64,000 nucleotides of DNA from Dipylidium caninum (Eukaryota; Platyhelminthes; Cestoda; Cyclophyllidea; Dipylidiidae). The position numbers were made by a program, and so were the translations under genes. Shown here piece by piece: positions 12,578-26,300 of this stretch. Each line of letters begins with the position of its first letter. Position 1 is the stretch's first letter. The notes under the pieces were generated by a model. That model was not told the origin of the DNA. It saw only the letters and a program-made list of their open reading frames with translations, and did no database searches. The DNA is taken from NCBI GenBank assembly GCA_017562135.1, contig QEYB01000255.1:186001-250000 (forward strand), in the 5' to 3' direction.

Positions 12578-15500
12578 TGCCCACCAACGCCCTTCTCACT
12601 GCCGCTATCCACACGCAATTTATTTCTGACGTTTTCAAATCTCCGCGTCCATGCACCAAGCCTCAATCGTATCTGTTGTCTGCTTAAGACTACCCCTTTT
12701 TTCGGCTGTAAATACTAACCTGTGGCGTTTAACCGATGAACCACCTTGTACATACCCGCCCTTTTATTAAAAACTCGCACTTCTACTAAATCGGGGACTT
12801 CTACTTCTCATATTGCATTAACTCTCATTCATTTGTTTCATGTTGGTCTCTAGCTGATTGCCTATAGTTTATCAAAAAATTGGAGAAATTCTTCTTAGGA
12901 TCGATGTTCCGACAATTTTAAAACCACTAAGTTACCAAGAATTCAGACAGAACTGGCGTTAAGATCCACTTTCTTTGTATAATCCAATAATTATCTTCCC
13001 AATCACACGAGGGAGTTGTCGTATGACCACATTACCTTTTCGTAATCCATCGTCTCTACGATATTTACGTGTCGTCCTCCCTCCCTCACCGTTCCAGATT
13101 CGGAAATAGGGTTTTATTTTTTAATTTAGTCGTTACGAATCTGGGTTTCTACGGCCAAAGAAACTTATTTATTACCAAAATAAAAGTAGCCTTTTCCTAC
13201 GTTCTTTGTATCTTTAAGATCCATTCTTGTTCACGTCGTTTTTACTAAGAGCAGTGTCGTTCTATACAACGGCCATTCGCATGCCTACACGCAGTGTCCG
13301 GAACTGTTTTACCGACATCACTCTTTGTTGCCTGTGATTTTTCACAGTGATCGAATTAGGTGGATTATTACAAATACAAGGATGTACCTAGAAAAATCTT
13401 TCGTATTTAATAAAACCAATTTCAGCTTTATAAAGTTATGGCCGATTAACCGTACTCAGTTTTCACTTTATTGCTTGCTGTTATTCAAATGGGCGTCAAG
13501 ACCATTTGTGAGAAACAGAAGTAGAGACGTCATTGTCACTTAGATTGCTCAAATGATTGGCGTATGTATATTTCATTGTTCGACGAGTCCAATTTGTCAT
13601 TACGCGTTTTACGGTCGCTGACTTGAACCGACTATCGAAATTTGGCCTCCGACCAGGAGAGGCGTGCGCATTAAAGCAGCAGTTCTATGATCTATGTCGT
13701 TCCAATTACTGCTCCGTCAGCACTTCCCTAGGACAGGGTCGTACTTCTTTTTGTCTAATTCGTGTGAAAAGTATTACATGACCGTGTTGATCGCTTATTT
13801 CAACAGAGGCAACCTCCCTCCAACTGGGGATGTAAGATTTTGGCAAGGTCAGTCTTTCTCTGTATCTTCCCTGTGAATGGTAACCTGAAATCTGGACTTC
13901 CACTTACCAAATTTTGACAAAATCACCCATCCACCGATTACATTTAGGTGTTTGTGTTCCGCCATTTTATTCTCCCGTCCTAGTATTTCAGTACGCCAAA
14001 TGCTCAAAGTTGGCCGACACTTTAATTGGCTCTCTTTGTCTTCTCCACCTTCTCTTCGCCCTCTTTTTCGGTGATCTGGCTCTACTTGAAAGATTTACGG
14101 GTTGGTTGGCAAACACGCGCTCAAGGACGACCACATAAAGTCGGCGACCGCATACACACGCACGGCTCTTTACGGAGACATTTTTGTGCCTCTAGCGGCC
14201 ACCCTCCACCCCGTGAAAATGAGATGAAAAGAAAACGCGTGGTTATCGCAAATTTATCCCCTATTCGAAGACCCTTCTCTGTGGAGTTGTTGAAAACCTG
14301 GAGAAAATACTCGCCCCATAACGTGGGTATAGTGACCCTTTTGGGCGAAATTTCAGGATTACCTCGTCATATGCTTTAGACACATGACTTGTTAGACGAA
14401 ATAGGCGCCGTCGATCATTGACCAGGATTCCACCTCAGTTCTGCTAAATCTATCACTTTGGGCGCTCTTAGTAGATATTTTGTAGCTTCCCAATTTTCTT
14501 TAATAAAATATGCGTCTTCTTGAATCCCTCTCATTGTGTTACAGTAATTAAGACAAATATCCATTGAAGTGATGGACAAATTGAAGCAGTAGTTTAATAA
14601 AGAGCCTTTATTTCCACGATGAGAACCTACAAAATTGAGCTACTTTAGTTGTTTCTAAGATTCATGTTATTGAGTCAACGAAGAAAAAATCTTAAGACAC
14701 CTTTTTAAATTATCGCATTCTGCCATCAGCTCTGGTTTTCAGTGAACTATTTGCGGTACCCCAAACTTGGTCATATCAATTGTTGAATCGTTCTATTCTG
14801 GTTCATTTATGACTACCATCTGTTTTCCGCTCCATCGCCTGATTTATGCCTACAAGAGGTCAGCGAATGCAACTACAGTTTTGGTATATATCACGCACAG
14901 TCCTAATATTAGCACTGTTAGTACAGATAGGGCCCCTGTAGACGTCCTGCGTTAATTTACCTTTCACGACTTTGCTACTAATTTGATCCTAATAGTGGCT
15001 TCGTGGTGTACCCGGGATACGCTCACGGCTCTTCGAACGATATTGGCATGAAAATGGTGCCTCTTGTGTGTTTCACGTGGTTAGCCAAATACTGAGTTTC
15101 GGTCATACAACCCTCACTTTGTCTTTTTCGATGTTCTCTTAAAATCTAGTTAGTCTTGGCCTGGGTGATTTTTTTGACAAGAGACGTACACGATAGTCCT
15201 TTTTCATTCAACTGTCCCAGCGAAATAGTCAATCCCGTCATATTTCGGTGCCCGAATTAATGGATCTTTACCGTTTTTCAATTTTCGCGTTCAACTCTCC
15301 CACGGTACACTACCTTTAAAGAGTAAGACAATCGAATTTGATGTAATGAAAGGAATTATTTAAGCGAGGAATTCCCGTTAATTTTAAATATGCCTGAGTA
15401 TTTCGAGGAAAAGTAATCGTTTCTAAACCCAGATGCTCTGAGGATAGTCAACCATGTGTCATAAATGAGCGCCTCTTTAAATCATGCGTAGCAAACGAAC

Positions 15501-16041
15501 ATGCAAGCATATCTCGATTATTGACGATTTACGTAGAGCTGCCAAGAAAATCAACCTTAATGTATCTTTAACTTGGGTCGACGCAAAGCTCCTGGCATGC
15601 ACATAACTTACCAAGGTCAACAGATAATCAACATAGGATGACTGCATCTGCATAGATTTCATGTGCCAGTAAAACGTGTCGCCAATGAATTAGAGCAGCG
15701 AGCCTAGAAATAGTAAAATACCTCGCGAAAGCGAGTAAAAGAGCAGGGACCTGACATCTCCATCCAGAGGTATCCGATTACTTTGTTTACTGGCTCGTTT
15801 TACCCGCGAAGTGGCCAAGGGATTGAATCTAGTCAACACGATATTATCGAGCTATACAATTAACGGTACATAAAACTCAACAATATGTATTCCCAGGAGA
15901 AAAACAGCTCCGAATGAAAATTTCTTTTCACAAATTTGCATCAAGCATAAATATACCACACTCCTACCCAGGCAGAAAGTACAGAGAAGCGATTGCCTGC
16001 GATACACAAAGAACGCGGGCCAGGGCGAAGATAGAGCGTGA
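12578..16041. other. Intergenic: SHOC2 3' flank and LMF 3' flank, no gene recognised
   Basis: AT-rich, with only short open frames. A 74-codon plus-strand frame at 13557-13781 contains a plausible stretch (ADLNRLSKFGLRPGEAC), but no splice sites or family match support it. Another plus-strand frame at 14026-14379 looks like chance. The ATTAAA at 12766-12771 is the likely SHOC2 polyadenylation signal. Confidence 0.5.
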
Positions 16042-19000
16042 TCAGAAGATAATCTTGCTCAGCAGCACCACCATGAGGGCTACATAAAAACCGTTCAAAT
16101 TAGACGGCTGACCAAGTGCCGCTCTCATTCTGTCCAGCATTAACGATACGAGGGTAGCATCCATCGGTCGTTTCCGCTACAAAACAATGTACATATTGAG
16201 ACACGAGATGATGCGCATTTCACGCTTCTTTTGGGCACTTAAAATTTCTCTATCGTATGCAAATATCCTCCAAAAGCTGACAATTAGGAGTACCATAGCA
16301 AGAGAAAAATTAGTTATCAGTGCTTCCGCATCAAGGCATATTCACACGTGTATGCTTTTTACCCCTTTGGTCGCATTTTTGGGAACTAATCCACAACTAT
16401 TTCGGACTTGTCCTTTTAAACGAGTAAGGTGTAAATATAAAAATTTCACCTGTCTGCCAACAATTCCGATCTTTGTAAGCAAATTGGTTAGATATGGAGT
16501 CGATGCTTGTGTAGGCCGAAGGTAGGTACTCTTAAATCTTCGTGTCCACCAGAGTGAACTGAAAATAAAATAGCTTGCCAGTGGATGCATCTAAGTATTT
16601 TAATATATTGATCAATTTCATTCAAAAGGTCTAGAAAATTAAAGCGCCTCAGATTTCACTAGTGGTAAGAATCGAGGTAAACGATAAGTTTTTTTTAACT
16701 GCTTATCTCCCATATTTGTCCCAAAAACTATAACAAACTTCGTTGCAGTTAATTAACGACACCACGTAAGTCAAGAGGTAGCTTAACTTTCACCTAACTG
16801 TGACTGATAACAAACGTGGCGCAGTGGTATAATAGACCCGTTAACGTAAGCTATTGGTCAAGGCGCGGGTAAAGCACCGGGCGATGCTTACCTTATATCG
16901 GGTCCACTAAATTCGTAGGTGTACTTCTTGATTTGAATGAATCTAGGACCGGTTGGGAACCCTGAAGGCTCCAGAAGCGGAAGAACTGGAAAGGCATAGG
17001 AGCACAAGACTAAGGGATGTTAAACAGTTGGTTTTCCGAAACGTACGTCAATCATAAACAACACAAACTCGAAGGTTATTACGCACCGTAAGCAGGTGAG
17101 AACTTATCGCGAAATTTGCAAAGGAGACAGTTTAAGTTTAATGAGTACAGAATTCATGGGGCACCCAATCGTATGACATTGCTCTCTAATCTGGTTTAAC
17201 AAACGCCAATGTATCATGAAAATGAAAACCCTTGCAGGTTGTTTCATGCACAAAACAAAACAAAGCAAAAAAATCTTTATCAAATTAATCTTTCGGTATG
17301 AATACTTTCAATAGTGGTGGAAGCTAACCTTCCTCCTGTCGAGTTAGGATACGGTAAACCAGACTTGCGATGATCGGGCAGTCCTGGAAACTTTTCTCAC
17401 TACATAGTGCGGCCTCAAAGTCAACCACAGGCAAATGTCCAGCTGAAGTAAAAGGAATGACTAAAAACTTGCAAAGAGAAGTGCATACTAATAAAACTAC
17501 CCATTTCTCGGGCGTGAAAATGCATCAAGTGGCGAAATCAACCTGTCAATCATAAAATCTCGTCTTTGAAACTCAGGATACTTTCAGTCATACAATAGCT
17601 GCAAACTATTACCATCAAACTGGGGAAGGCTTAAAAAACATGAATGCTAAAAAAAACAACCTCAAGATTAGGTGATAATTGTTTTACTGATGATGAAGCT
17701 GTTTTAAACTAAAAGATCCATTCAACAACAAAAAACCCAAATGGAAAAGGAACTTTTTGAAATTGGGAAGAAGCCAAATGAGTAGCCACCCTGAGGTAGC
17801 AAAGAATACCCAAGTCCTAGAACGGACTTGAAAAGCGAATTTAAAAGTCAGTACATTGACAAGGTACGTGGTCACTGGATAATCCTAGGGAGGAACTTCG
17901 ATGATTAAGGGCAATTTAAACTTCGTGCATTTTAAAACGCTTCAGGTTAAAGTAAGTTGACGAGGGGTAGGCCTCCGGAATACCGGTGCTTTTATGCATT
18001 TGAAGTAAAAATCTTATTGAGAATAAGGGCGAAACGTTAATATCAGAAAACCACATGTTAGAAAAGTCCGGAAACAAGACGTACGTATTATGGAAGGTAT
18101 CTTATATGGGGCGCTTGGAACATGGTGAAAAGGAATTTCCTTCCAGGATCCATTTTGATTCAATGCACCCTCCAGGACCAGCACGTTGCGCTGTTGATCC
18201 GCCTGCATCAATACGTTCCTCTCTTTTCTAAACGGGAGGCCCGGATTAATGACTGAAGAAGCGGAGGATCTTTTGATCAGTAAAAATGAAGTCTCGAGTG
18301 AACTCACCGATGGAAGAAGCGGTAATCGTTGGCAAGATAGAAGGGTTTTAGCGCGGCAGTCAATTCATGTGCGAAGTTGGGCAAATGAACAATGCTACTA
18401 GAATCATCCAAATTGGAAAATGGCGCCTACAAAAAAAATAGAAGTCACCGGTACAAAAAGCGCTTTCCAAGCCAATTTAGTCTTAATCTAGTGCGTAAAT
18501 AGAGGCATTGATTTGTGAACAAAAGATATTCTGAGTAGATATGAGTGTATCGACGAAGTTAATGAAATACTTCAAATGACCGTATCAATAAAGAAAACCC
18601 GTATCTACGGAAGTTTCCCCGATTATGTGATTCGAAGTACGCAGTGCTCGGCCTTCAACAAATTCAGAACAAAGTGAATACCAAGCTCGTAATTGGAAGG
18701 TAACGTACAACCACAAAAACGATCCGGTAGCTTTTAATGTAACGATACTTTTTAGTTTGGCTCTCCCGACACAGGCTTATCACTACGACAAAAGTTCAGA
18801 CCCACGCGACTATTAAGCAATATAAAACCTATACAATTGAAAGACAAATGTCTAGCATATTAATTGATCAGCAACTTACCAGTGATGCCACAAAGAGACC
18901 ACTGCCTAAAAGAGCTACAAGAACCACACCGGCTAAGTCAAACATCTTCAGGAAACGTCGCCCGTGGAAAGATCTGTTAACGTCGACAATTAATTCAACT

Positions 19001-21425
19001 CGACCGAAAAAAAAGAAAGTTTATCTGACACAAAAGCTTACCTTGCAGCAGCGAGCAATAGGTGAATAACAAAGAGTGCAGATGCAGCGGGAACGGTATA
19101 GAAAGCCACTATCTTTGCCCAGTTAATAAATTTTGAACGTGGTATCGCTACAATGCAAGTAAGCAGACATGACTGTTCTATGAGAAAAATTACATCAAAA
19201 CCCATACGTGCTAGGTACCTTCAGGGAAAAGTTGGTGTTCCGAATATACACTGTCTGATTATCGTCAAACTGTTTAAATAGCAAGGAAGTTATGATGCTT
19301 GAAATATGTGATCTTAGGTTATGTGAAAAAAAACTTCATTTCGTTGTCCCCATTAAACGCTTAAAAGGCAATTTATTAGTCATAATTAAACGCGTACTCC
19401 ATTAACGAGAATCAAACGAAAATGAGGTTCCAAAATCAGGCCAATTCTGGTAAGCCATATTCCGCAGTGAATACAGCTCATGAAATGCGAGGTGTACTGT
19501 GGTAACATCGTTTATACAAAGATACTTTGTTATTCAACATAGAATTAGAACTTGATAAGCCAATAATTTCTGCGGTCGTTTAAGTCAGTACAGCCCTGCA
19601 TCGGATAATATGAGATTGCTAATCATTTCATCAATCTAGAGAGGCAATGCATTTGCTTTTCGATTCAATATGAGAGCCATAATATATTTTAGCTATACAA
19701 TCATATCAATAAAATATTGGCACAAAAAAAGACACAATGGCCAATAAAACTGTTACACAGATAGATGGCGTAAATGTGGATGCGAGACCGCAAATACACG
19801 CTTACGGGAAAGCAACCACAAAAATTGATAAGTTGGGAGGGGATTACAAGCTATGACTGCATCATCCGTATTCTAAACAATTTTTGTAACTAAAATGGCA
19901 AATGGGGAGACGAGTGTATGCTTACTAATTCGCATAGCCTCGACACCTTCCTTCAAACCGAAGAGCGTCCACACGCCAGAGAAGAGTATAACAAGAACGG
20001 CCGCTGTAACTGCAATTGAGGTGATACTCCAGCAGACAGATGACCTCTCTGCGAGAGAAGAGGGTTATTAAAATATGAAGTGAGAAATGATAGTAGGGAA
20101 AGAAAAATACAACGTACTTTGTTTCCTCTTAGCTGTAGGTAGAAGAGAGAAGTTAAGTACGATAGATAGAAGATTGTATATGCCAAAGTTGCCCATGAGC
20201 ATCATGTTAGCGTGGAACATGAACTGTAATCGAAATAAGGAATGAATATTGAGATCAGGAAATGTAATGCAAAAGCGTTAATATATGGGAGAAATGTTTC
20301 CGATTATCAAATCTTTGATTTTAGGTAACTGCGTGTAAGGACAGTAAGTTCTCGAAATTTGCTATCTATCGGTGGTGCAACCCGTAATACGTAAAACCAG
20401 AGATTGGAAACACTAAATAGCAAAAGGACGTAAGTTGGAGATTTGGATACAAGACAGCAATAAGAATTTAAATTTATTTACACCGTTAAAACCAAAAAAG
20501 CCATGTCTTCAGTTCTGCGAAATAGTTAACAGATTAAATATCAGTAAAACAAATAGAAAGCAACACACCTTCACAAAAAAGGCGAACAACTGAACTCCGT
20601 GTACAGGAACGAGGAACAGAAAAGGTATGAAAATTTCCATCGTAATTACAATAACGGAGAAGATACGAAAGTACCCAGCGGGAAACACATTGAGATACCA
20701 TGCAAGCGGCGTTGGTGATATCTGAAAATAAGATCGAATAGTAAAACAGCAGATTCAATCGCTTAAAGTCACTGAATAACTGAAATGGTTAACTTGCTTG
20801 CACAGATAAATAATGTTTCATCGCAGAAAATTCCCACCAGGGAGAGTTGTGTTTCGCAAATCTACTGAAACCTGTTGTGACAGCTTCCCTAAAGAGGAGC
20901 CATCTCATTAACCAAGTTATAATTGTTGATGAGAATTTTTGGGGCTTAATCACAAGGAGAAAGCAGAGGAATCCAGCTTCAATCAAAAGAGACGTCCATT
21001 TCCAATCGAGTACACCTGGGCAAACCTATCAAAAGGTAAAGAGCAAAAAGTTACCGACCTGAACAATGGAAAGAAAGGAAATCCACTGAATGAAAAGCGA
21101 TAAGGCTCCGCGAAGGTTAGGTACTGCCAGTGAAAAGAAGGAAAGCGCAAGTCCAACGACGACGAGGAACTCAGTTGCATGGTACGTGCCAAGACCAAAA
21201 ATGTGATGAAATCGTATAATGGAAGGTATCCCCAAGAAGAATTCATCAAATGTTTTCGGAGCAGAGAGGTCCAAAAGTCTAACAGGAGCAATGCCTTCAT
21301 CCCCTATGAGTCCTACAGCGGCTTTGAGTTAAGTCATTAAATTTACCAGGCAATTGGACGTAAAGTGATGCGAACGCCAAGAAATAAACTAGATTGATGC
21401 CAAAAACAATCCTGGTCAAGACCAT
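16042..21425 (-). CDS. LMF2: Lipase maturation factor family protein (LMF1/LMF2-like), ER multi-pass membrane protein
   Basis: LMF proteins sit in the endoplasmic reticulum; LMF1 helps fold lipoprotein lipase and other dimeric lipases. Exons on the minus strand, in order: 21425-21347, 21312-21059, 21025-20798, 20721-20569, 20223-20118, 20048-19926, 19147-19042, 18973-18880, 18426-18308, and 18227 to about 17984. The final exon 16176-16042 ends in TGA. Landmarks are FAFASLYVQLPG then GDEGIAPVR, ISFLSIVQ, LLIEAGFLCFL, WLMRWLLFREAV, SPWWEFSAMKHY, SPTPLAWYLNVFP, several hydrophobic helices, PFYLANDYRFF, LVLEGALNQNGSWKEIPF and NMWFSDI. The last exon ends in a hydrophobic helix (GFYVALMVVLLSKIIF), matching the C-terminal membrane segment of LMF2. 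The exon after 18227 needs a one-base frame change near 18085-18100. The exons between about 17984 and 16176 are not resolved; 17826-17684 is a candidate. LMF1 and LMF2 cannot be separated here. Confidence 0.87.
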
Positions 21426-23322
21426 GACAGAAGCGCAGTGTCAACGTCCACAAATGTCACAGTAAAGAGTCCAATGAGTGCATTGGTATTTCGTTAGGTC
21501 GGAGGAATCAATATAACTAATTAAAAAAGCAGTTTGTGATTTCCATTTTTTCTGGTCTTTTTATTCATGTAATTTAACAAACAGAACTTATCAACAGGAA
21601 ATTCGATGCTCGACGAGGACGTTAAGCGGGACGTCATTCAAAAAAATTAGATGCCGGGAGTTAATCTATTAAAAATGAAAATTGGCGGCAGCTTTTAAGC
21701 CTTGCATTGAAAGCCTAGAATAATCCGATATGAGAGTACGTCAAAAGATTTTAGACGATTAGGGGAAATGGGCACTTATAGAAAGTGTCGATTAAACCTG
21801 AACTGTCCCTTGGAATGTAACAATAAGGTATGTACGTTGTGTTCTCCGTAGGCGAGTGTTCCGCTTTGATTAACACTCAAAGACACTTTTGAAAGCCTGA
21901 GAGGGAATGACTATAACGAGCTAGCATATTTCCCTTGAAGAGAAAGTGAACGAAGTCTTAAATAATAAATTATCTTCGAGATCGTGAAATTTTAGAGATG
22001 CTACAGGGTAAATATAAGCACTTCATTTACCCTAGCAATACCAAGGATTCATCAACAGAGGCTACCTTACCGCTTTTGATATGGAACCACAAGGGGCCAC
22101 GAGCTTTTCATTACAAATAAATATTAAAATAACATTGGATGCAGAAGGTGAAAGTGAATAAATTTTTCGCATTGATGAATCGGCGATTTGAAACACTCAG
22201 GATATATTTTGATCGAGAGAAAATGTAGGAATAACGTGCACATTGAAAAGGCAACCAATTAAGAGGATTTTATTTAATAATAATTTTTGGACTGAGTTTT
22301 GATCGCACTGGCGGCAACTTTGTCTCCATGTGTTTCAGTACTTCGCGGATGTTCAAGCTCACAAGAAAACAACCTTGATACGTTCGCTTTGAGGTATTGG
22401 CATAAAAATTGTTGCACTTTCGGATATTCGAATATAGGCCGTGAAGATCCGGTAGGAAATATTATCGTTTCACGAAAGTATTTCAGAAGTCTCGACATTT
22501 TTCTCGGTGTCAAACATTTGCTGGATGAATAGAGAGGAAAATTTCCTTCACCAAATTAATACATAAGAGAATTTCGAATAAAGTGTTACTCGAATACTGT
22601 ACCAAAAAAATACTTTCGGGCGGTGTTGCTAATGTAGCTGTAAAATCGAACTCTTGAAGCATTTATTGCGCTTGATATATTAATGATATATTTGGCTAAC
22701 TTTTTGACGTACGCTTTCCAATGCGTTCTGCCTAATTAACAAAACAATATCTAAGCCATATTTCAGGCGGCGTTGAGTGCTAGAATAATATTTTTCTCTT
22801 TGCAACCTTGAACGGCGCTTTCTGCCTTCCAATGAATACTTGGAGCTATATTTTATATTCGCTGTTATTTCGGACTTTTACATTCAAGGTCGGGCGGCTA
22901 ATTAAACCTTTGAATTGACGTTTTCGCTGTCCCTGGTCTGGGTTTCAGTCGGTTTAGTGATGTAAAGCCTTCTTTATGCATTTCATCTTTCCTTTATTAA
23001 TGTAAATTTTTTGTTCTTCTTGGAAACCTTGATTTTCTTTGCACAGTTTGCATGCGTTCTTTTTTTGCTACAATATTCCTCGGAGACTACAAGTTAAATC
23101 AGTTCTACCCGATAATTTTTCCTGCCTTGTTAAACGCGATGCTAGTCATTTGATGTAATTGGCTTGTCCAAGTTTTGTGCTAAGTTCCTACAAACCGTGT
23201 GTATGTGCCCATGATTTTTTTTTCATTGCATTACGCGATCGTAGTTACTGTCTTACGTTTTTTGGTTTAATGTAAGTGGTTGATTTTTTGGTGAATTTGT
23301 CTCATTTTTGCGAATAAACAGG
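21426..23322. other. Intergenic region between LMF and E-protein genes
   Basis: AT-rich sequence between two divergent genes: LMF starts at 21425 on the minus strand and the first identified E-protein exon begins near 23323 on the plus strand. Promoters of both genes and a possible untranslated first exon of the E-protein gene should lie here. Overlapping open frames on both strands at 22274-22532 are short and look like chance. No repeat or RNA gene was recognised. Confidence 0.45.
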
Positions 23323-23346
23323 TCCAGATACTTAAAGCCAGCTAGT

Positions 23347-26300
23347 ATGCATCCTTCTGGAGGATCTTGGATGTCTAATCCACGTGTTTCTTCGCCCAAT
23401 TCCAGCAGTATCTTTAATTCCTCTTCTCAGCCATCGACTGCAATTTCTTACCCTGTAAACGATTCCTTATCACCTGAAGCAGTTGGTCGCGGTTAGTTTT
23501 TATCATTTTCGGCTGTAATTCCTGGAGTTTCATGTAAAATATGAGCAAGAATCCTTCCTGTCCCTAGATTTGTTTTATAGGAAATCTCTTTTATTATTCG
23601 TTATTATCGTTCCTTTAGTCCTTTGATTTTTATGTTAGCTTTTCGTCCTCATAATATCTAAATAATTATTTCCCAGTGCGATTTAAACACGTTTGAAGGG
23701 GTTTTAGATTTGCTTAAGTTTTTGTGTTTTCTTTCCTCCCTAATGCATCATACCATCCCTTCATCCTTCCATTGGTATTCCTTTATCTTTCATGAGTATT
23801 CTTTGAGGTATGATTTGTTTAATTGCATAAAGTTTACACAATACCCATTGCATTGTGAGCTTTGATAATGCCTACTTTGTCCTCTAGCGCGGTATTCGTT
23901 CGTTTCTCTTTCATTTGTAGACGCCATCGCATCTTCGCGCTCGGTGAGTTCTCTGTCGCACTCTGTTGACCTAGCCTAGGTCGACAGTTGATATAAAGTT
24001 TTTGTTACTCGTCTCCCTCCTCACCCCAACACTGTGAAATGCTCACAAAGAAATAATGCTGCTGCCACATTCGGACATTAACACCCCTTCGCTTTATTTC
24101 AGACTGACTACTATTCCCGTGATTCCTTATCTCCCTGGTTCAATAGCAATTTAAGAGGTAGCTATAGTTTGCAGCCGTTTTCCTTCTTGTGATACTTTAT
24201 TTCATATTTTAATCTTTATCATTCCAGATATCACCAACAATACAATGCGCTATTCGAATCCCATACATACGGACCCAATTTCTTCTGCTGTAAGTTAACT
24301 ATAATAGTTTCTTTGCACGTGAAAACAAATTAGGTGTTTTTTCGTAATTCCCCCAGGTCTTCATAGTTTCTCTGTTATATTCCTTTAGTAATAAATGTCT
24401 TTTTGTCTTGCTCGACACTATATGTAATGTGTGCGTGTGTGCATGTATCCACTGCTCGCATGGGAACTTGGACCATCTGGTCAGATATAGTAGCTGTAGT
24501 CGTAGTTGTTCGGCTAAGACGGGTTGAAGGGAAGGGGGTGAAAGAAGTCCTATATCCTCGCCCCTATCACGTATCCTCTCAACAGTCCCCCTCTCCTTCC
24601 TCGCGAGTGGACGATTTCATTAGGGAGGGGTAACAATGGTGGCGGAGTCATTATTAGACGTCCCCTACCGGTCGTATCCTCTTTGAATGGCATTATAGCA
24701 GCAGTATGACGGGTGGGTTGGAAAAGGGGCAGAGGAAGAGAAGAATGAGATGTTTGCCAGAGGACTTTTTGGTCAAAGTCCTTGGTTGTGGATCGTGGAA
24801 CAGCTTTGTTTGGTGATGTCCAACTGTACCTCATATCTTGACGACATTAAGTCGTGGTTAAATTTTTTAAATTTCCCCTTTCCTTTGCCCACGTCAGTTT
24901 TATCTTCCCACATTTTAATTTTTCCTCGTTTTCTACTTGTTTCGAGCGGAACACTCCAGCAACTTCTCAAAAACAAATGAATATTTTAAAATAAATAATT
25001 TAAAATATTGTCCTGTTGAATTAAAAGTGTGGTCCAAATCGGCTGCTCCGTTGATATCTTTTGTTGCGCCATCTCACGAGTACCAAAGGCTTTAAATTAA
25101 CAAACTCACTTTTTACAGGTTTGGCTAGTTTGAATGGATATCGTAGGGTTCATTATTTTCTCGTGAAAATTGAAGGTAAATTATCTCTTGTACTTTTCAC
25201 CTTGGAATCGCTTACTGCTATTTTTACAGTATAAGTTAGTTAGATACGCATTCGTCGAAAACTGTGGTCGATGCCTTTTTTTACCTTTTTTTGGGTATTA
25301 CAACTTATCTTGAGTAAGTTGGAGCCTTGTAGATACTCAAGCACCGTTTACTACCTAACCCTGTGACTCGAGGTCTCGGTAGGTCTCGGTTTCACTTATC
25401 ATCATGAATTACTACCCTGCTGTTGAAAACTGGGTGATAAGCTTTCGTTTCTGTTGTCTGTCCGTCTGGAAAGCTAATGAGGTCGTGCAATCTCACATAT
25501 CAACACCCTACATGCATACACGCCCGCTTTCTTTGTTCTATGTCGGTTCAACTTTCACTCCGCATATCACAGAAACTAATACACACGCGTACATACGTAC
25601 GCACGTACATACAAGGGCAGATAATGGAGACTTGTCAATTTTCGCACACCCTTGTTCTGATTGTCGGAGTTCCCCACCCCAACCTTCCCCTCATCTCCCT
25701 CATTACTCATTCTTATATCTTTCTTTCCCTCCCCTCCCTTTTCGTCATCCCCTTACTTTCCGTCTTCGACATATCCGTGCGTTTGTGGCAGTCTCAGGCC
25801 ACATATTTACTGGTGCTAGTGTCGATTCCGCTCCCCCCCCCCCCCCCATCAGTTTTTGTATGGGTTTCCCTTCACGCAACCGACAAGTCAGTTTACCTGG
25901 TAATGGAAATGGCATGATTTAAAGTATTATAAATTAGGTTATGCTACTGCTCCGGCTAAATCCTTACTTTCACTGGTTTCGCGTTTTGTTCTTTGTTATT
26001 CACCTTTTTTAGCAACCGTTGCAGGCGCTGTCAATGGAAGCAGGTGGTGTCAAGACGCCCTCTTCGTCATCTTCGACTATTTCAAATGTCGCTTCAGAAA
26101 AGGTCTCCGACATCGAGCCTCGACAATACACTACTCTCACCGCTTCCCACGTCGGCTCCAAAGCGGACTCCAGTTACTACAATGCATCTGTTGCTGTGGC
26201 TGCCGCTGCTGCAGCCGCGGCTCCAGTCGTTACGGGTACGTTTTGCGTATACCTTTCTCTCTTCTGATTGTGGGCTGAATTTGGGCAATCGTATCTCCTC

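Noticed and set aside
16815..16900. tRNA-like A-box (TGGCGCAGTGG)
   Set aside because: No B-box follows at any plausible distance and no cloverleaf can be drawn, so no tRNA is called.
17691..17720. CTGATGA string, considered as a hammerhead ribozyme core
   Set aside because: No GAAA partner or helices at the right spacing.
25404..25922. Two long overlapping plus-strand open frames
   Set aside because: Pyrimidine-rich, low-complexity intron sequence of the E-protein gene containing a C tract; no splice support or motif.
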